Assembly: GCA_003260075.1 (NCBI GenBank)
Contig: QLIY01000185.1
Span: forward strand, 141,751 to 205,750
Direction: 5' to 3'
Source: Phallusia mammillata
Lineage: Eukaryota; Chordata; Ascidiacea; Phlebobranchia; Ascidiidae
Length of the DNA: 64,000 nt
Positions 59,840 to 64,000 of the stretch are shown here, piece by piece. Every line of letters starts with the position of its first letter. The stretch's first letter is position 1. The position numbers and the translations under genes are program-made. The notes under the pieces were generated by a model. The model was given only the letters and a program-made list of their open reading frames with translations. It made no database searches and was not told the origin of the DNA.

Positions 59840-61525
59840 ATGGGTCTGCAAATCAAAACTTTAAATGGAATAGAAAGTGTGGAACGTCCTCCCAATGGCG
59901 GACGGGCTTGGCTCATTGTATTTGCTGCTTTTAACAACATGGGAATCGGTTTTGGAATTCCGAAAAGTCTTGGTGTATATTTCAACGACATGAGGGACGA
60001 CTTCGGTGTAAGCAATACAGCAATATCGTGGCTGTTAACCTTCATTATGAGCATGCTTACATTTTCTGGTAAGGTAATTTTAAACAGTAGCCTAGGCCTA
60101 TGATTGTATTTGTTAACCTTTGCTCCCTTTATTGGTCCACACAGGTTTATTTGCCCAAGTTTTAAAAAAATGGTTTGACGAAAGACAGATGGTAATGCTA
60201 GGAGGGCTTATGTCATGTACTGGAATGGTATTATGCGCTTTTGCACCAAACATATTTGTGGCGTACTTCTGTGGATTTATCATGGGTACGTGAGACTACG
60301 CTTGATTTGGCTGATATCTTAGTTTAAGTAATTGTTTACAAACTTTTTAGGTGCTGGTTACGGTCTGGCTTCCATTACCTGCTTGACACAGGTTTCACAA
60401 TACTTCTCTACGAATTCAGCACTAGCTAATCCCCCCCCCCATTTGGCTGATATCTTAGTTTAAGTAATTGTTTACAAACTTTTTAGGTACTGGTTACGGT
60501 CTGGCTTCCATTACCTGCTTGACACAGGTTTCGCAATACTTCTCTACGAATTCAGCACTAGCTAATGGCATTGGGCTGAGCGGCTCCACGGCGTACGGAG
60601 TAATGTTACCATATCCAGCCCAATATTTGTTGGGCGAATTTGGCTGGAGAGGCTCATTTCTTATATTGGGAGCAATCAGTCTAAACGCCTGCGTATTTGG
60701 AGCTTTGATCCACCCAATATCAGTGACTAAAGATGATCAGAGTTCAAAGATAGAATCAGCATTCATTTTACAAGAGAAAGGCTACAAAAAGGATTTGGTA
60801 AATCGGTTCAAACACCGTGTGATTGTTCGGTTTCTCAGAAAATACTGGATTGGTCTTTGTTTTATATTCGTAAATTTGGTCAAAGGTCTTACGATGTACC
60901 TTCCAAATGTGTATATTGTTCCTTATGCACTTCAACTTGGTTTCAGCGAATCCAACAGTGCTGTGTTATTATCCGCTATTTCAGTTGGCGATTTTATAGG
61001 AAGCTTTTTTTCGGGGCTGGCAATATCAAAATCGGCATTTTTACGCAAAAGCATTTTGCACTTAATGTGTTTGTGTCTTTGGTGTATGGCCCTCGTACAA
61101 TTGATTCCTATTAGAACTTCAAATTTTGCGTTTCTCGTGTTTTACTGTGCAGCGTATGGTTTTGGATTTGGTGTCAATGCCACTACTTCAATGACAATTA
61201 TGACACTTTATACTGCTCCGGATATTAGGGGAACGGCAATTACAATGTTTTTTGCCGCCTCTGGAGTTTCATTGCTGGTCAGCGGAGTTCTATCAGGTAA
61301 GTTCTCATTTTTTGTGTGTTTGATCACTTTTCACGTTTGAAAATCTTTTACCACCACGTTTTAGGAACCATTGTAGACATCATCGGCAGCTTTGCATCGG
61401 TGTTTTGGCTAACTTTCATCCTTACCTCGACGACTTCTGTGCTATCCACCGCATGCACTGCGTTCGCGCTTTTGTTTAACAATGGTCAGATTGTATTTAG
61501 GTCAAAAGCCGCTGAAAATTTTTAA
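59840..61525 (+). CDS. SLC16 / monocarboxylate transporter-like protein B (tandem paralogue)
   Basis: Four exons, 446 residues: 59840-60068, 60145-60285, 60487-61296 (truncated copy 60351-60430), 61365-61525. Exons 1 and 2 have exactly the lengths of transporter A (229 and 141 nt), and all introns are in phase 1, so the genes arose by tandem duplication. The N-terminal signature has degenerated to NGGRAW (residues 19-24). In TM8 the Asp is kept (Asp292) but the conserved Arg four residues later is Ser296 (GDFIGS). A polar central loop separates the halves. Substrate specificity or proton coupling has therefore probably changed from that of A. The C-terminal exon is repeated at 61581-61722 after an N. 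The frame is intact, and I see no sign of a pseudogene. Confidence 0.88.
60304..60566 (+). repeat. Exon start duplicated around poly-C 60431-60440
   Basis: 60304-60430 recurs at 60441-60566. The left copy of transporter B exon 3 is cut after 80 bases by the C run, with an Ala to Thr difference near its start. Confidence 0.8.
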
Positions 61526-61775
61526 TGGGACTTCACAGTGTTTAAATCTTGATATTAAACATTAATATAGCCTACACACNGGCAGCTTTGCATCGGTGTT
61601 TTGGCTAACTTTCATCCTTACCTCGACGACTTCTGTGCTATCCACCGCATGCACTGCGTTCGCGCTTTTGTTTAACAATGGTCAGATTGTATTTAGGTCA
61701 AAAGCCGCTGAAAATTTTTAATGGGACTTCACAGTGTTTAAATCTTGATATTAAACATTAATATAGCCTACACAC
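61387..61775 (+). repeat. Transporter B last exon duplicated across an N
   Basis: 61387-61579 recurs at 61581-61775 without visible differences, joined at N 61580. Confidence 0.8.
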
Positions 61776-61825
61776 AGTGTACACATGTAGTCATAGTCTA
61801 AATTGACGCGATGATGATTTAACGC

Positions 61826-62115
61826 AGTTACTGGTGGTCTGTGGGCCGTGATGACTTTTTCGGTGGCTCACAGGAAATTAATTATATTTGGTGATAAACA
61901 AAAAATAGTTGCATGTAACTGTTTAAATATTCAGTACTAAGAAAGCTAAGTTATTGGCTATTTATTGTTAGTTGTCAGTTGTTTGATATCATTCCCCGAA
62001 CGTGTAATTAAGAAATATATTTCAAGCCAATATGCTTGTTGTGGGTGCTTTTTAATCCTTTCTGAACAATATTTTAAATGAACTGGTTGCCCATGACCTG
62101 AGACGAGGGTAGCCA
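61826..62115. mobile_element. hAT-like repeat downstream of transporter B
   Basis: Shares tatatttggtgat and catgacctgag with the copy after transporter A. Termini are too decayed to define. Confidence 0.35.
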
Positions 62116-62394
62116 CTGATTTAAAGTGAAAGAAACATGCATGTGCTGCCTATTTGCTAATTTTGTTTTTACTCTTGTTTTAAGCCAGGGCTTAGAAACA
62201 AGCAGTTAAGGAGATGTTAAAACATGATAAGGGGGTATATTGAGTAACTCGCTATTTTTGCCAAATGGACGAACTATTAGTTACAGTGATCATATTGTAA
62301 GAAAGGGGCACCATAGGAATATTTCAAAGCCATTTTTTCGGTGGTGTTTTAGTATTTTGAGTCGAGTTTTATGCACGTACAGAATACAAGTAAA

Positions 62395-62885
62395 AACAAT
62401 AATTTCAACTTTATACTCCCCTCACCCTATCCCCCGTGTCGACGTTTTGTAACCTTACTAAAGAATTTTGATTTTCCCCCCCCCCAACAATAATTTCAAC
62501 TTTATACTCCCCTCACCCTATCCCCCGTGTCGAATTTTGTAACCTCACTAAAGAATTTTAATTTATCAAGTTTTTGAAATAATAACAACTCTATTGGCCA
62601 AGGCACCTAGGCTACTGTGTAACCGTGTTCGCCACCTGTAAACAAATAGGTTTAGCGGAAAACAAATAAGTGGAAGTATATAGCAAGGTGGACAATACAA
62701 CTTACTGTAAGTTATGTAACGCCCCCCCCCCCAGTTTTTGAAATAATAACAACTCTATTGGCCAAGGCACCTAGGCTACTTTATAACCATGTTCGCCATC
62801 TGTAAACAAATAGATTTAGTGGAAAACAAATAAGTGGAAGTATATAACAAGGAAGACAATACAACTTACTGTAAGTAATGTAACG
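62395..62885 (+). repeat. Two consecutive poly-C junction duplicates
   Basis: 62395-62475 recurs after C run 62476-62485. 62569-62721 recurs at 62733-62885 after C run 62722-62732, with several substitutions. Confidence 0.75.
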
Positions 62886-62974
62886 AGCCGCATTGAATTG
62901 TGATGTAATAATTTTGTGTGATATAGTGTTAATAAAATTTTCATGAATTTTGATCCTCGGTTATCACCACTTAA

Positions 62975-62977
<3 letters not shown>

Positions 62978-63031
<54 letters not shown>
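62978..63031 (+). repeat. 54-base poly-C run
   Basis: The only long C tract; the block following it at 63031 recurs at 63202 and 63953. Confidence 0.8.
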
Positions 63032-64000
63032 TTTGTTATATATCTTTGACTGACTTGAATTGACTGGTTGTTGGTGTGCTGTAAATATAGTTGAACATAC
63101 AAGACTGTTTTAGTGCATGCATTCCCCCCCCCCCAGCAGGGGGTACGACATGCAGTGTGAAATTATACGCTATTTAGGCATAAGAATGCGCAACAAGTTA
63201 CTTTGTTATATATCTTTGACTGACTTGAATTGACTGGTTGTTGGTGTGTTGTAAATATAGTTGAACATACAAGACTGTTTTAATGTATGCATTTAACACG
63301 TAAGTTATAAATACACTGTGTTTACTTCCTATTATTACAATTTTCTTTACTTCCGCCGGCCATTGTAGACAGGGGTTACGAGAAAATTTTAAGAAAGCTC
63401 AAAGGGTACGAGCGCTAAAAAGGTTACGAAACACTGTCTTAAACGCTATTGTTTTTGTCCCGCAACAATCCGTTTATTGATTGTGTAGTAACGTCTTGTA
63501 GTGCGGATTTTGTTCAGCAGACATAACGCAAGTGCACTCAATATATTGCAACATTTGTTTGCAAAATCGATTTAAATAAAGGGCGATATTTCGATGACCT
63601 TTAAAACTGTAACTTATTTTGACAAGTTTTCCTTCATGTTACGAAACAATCACAGTAAGAGCTTAGGTTGTGACGTAACGTGAATGCGATTTTGGCGCAG
63701 GTGGCAATAATAAGTTGTTTTCAGCACATCACACGTGAAGCGTAAAAAGTTTAGAAAGCAAAAGCGATTTTATTTGCTTGTGTGCTAATTTAGTTAAGCC
63801 CCCCCCCCCGACAGGGGGTACGAGAAAATTTCATGAAAGCTCAAAGGGCACGAGCGCTAAAAAGGTTAACCCCCCCCCCAGCAGGGGGTACGACATGCAG
63901 TGTGAAATTATACGCTATTTAGGCATACTTGTGAAGAGTGCATAACAAGTTACTTTGTTATATATCTTTGACTGACTTGAATTGACTGGTTGTTGGTGTG

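Larger units (their letters stand above)
61776..64000. other. Gene-poor right end with repeated blocks
   Basis: No coding exon recognised. It contains a hAT-like fragment (about 61826-62115), poly-C junctions at 62476, 62722, 62978, 63124, 63799 and 63870, and blocks that recur two or three times. One block begins ctttgttatatatctttgac at 63031, 63202 and 63953; another begins cagggggtacgacatgc at 63137 and 63882. Confidence 0.5.

Overview
This window is nuclear DNA of an invertebrate animal. The genes have many GT-AG introns, the non-coding sequence is AT-rich, and the proteins (FNBP4, septin-2, CWC22, DEPDC5, SLC16 transporters) align residue by residue with chordate families. Compact introns, unpaired 3' splice sites upstream of several start codons, and allele-like duplicates that differ by about 5 percent fit a highly polymorphic ascidian such as Ciona. 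That is an inference; no species-specific marker was identified.

Layout. 209-3079 (+): the last exons of a caldesmon-like actin-binding protein, entering from the left. 5384-13150 (+): FNBP4, 16 exons, about 815 codons. 14499-21196 (+): a septin-2 type GTPase, 11 coding exons including an 8-nt microexon. 22124-27850 (-): CWC22, 14 exons, convergent with the septin gene. 29276-54536 (+): DEPDC5, 32 coding exons and about 1641 residues, divergent from CWC22. 54845-57761 (+) and 59840-61525 (+): tandem SLC16/monocarboxylate-transporter-like genes with four exons each. From 61776 to the end I see no gene. For each complete gene, the exon lengths listed sum to a multiple of three.

The gene set covers housekeeping functions: splicing and exon-junction-complex loading (CWC22), a WW-domain protein (FNBP4), septin filaments, GATOR1 control of TORC1 (DEPDC5) and membrane transport. 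Only DEPDC5 and the first transporter are packed tightly enough (308 bp between stop and start) to suggest linked expression.

Mobile DNA is dense, mostly in introns. There are several non-autonomous hAT elements with 8-bp target duplications, a Mutator-like element with a 9-bp duplication between CWC22 and DEPDC5, a pogo/Tigger-like MITE family, two copies of a tRNA-derived SINE, and two fold-back elements.

The strongest unusual signal is in the assembly. About 30 homopolymer runs of 10-13 bases, mostly flanked by near-identical direct duplicates, and five single N's look like joins between unmerged haplotype contigs. The runs are all G up to 26974 and all C from 31642 on, so two oppositely oriented pieces were probably joined between those points. 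Many exons appear twice or as fragments, and an automatic gene caller would be misled. I found no convincing novel biological system. The best biological leads are the loss of a transport Arg in the second transporter, the obligatory 8-nt septin microexon, and candidate spliced-leader acceptor sites.
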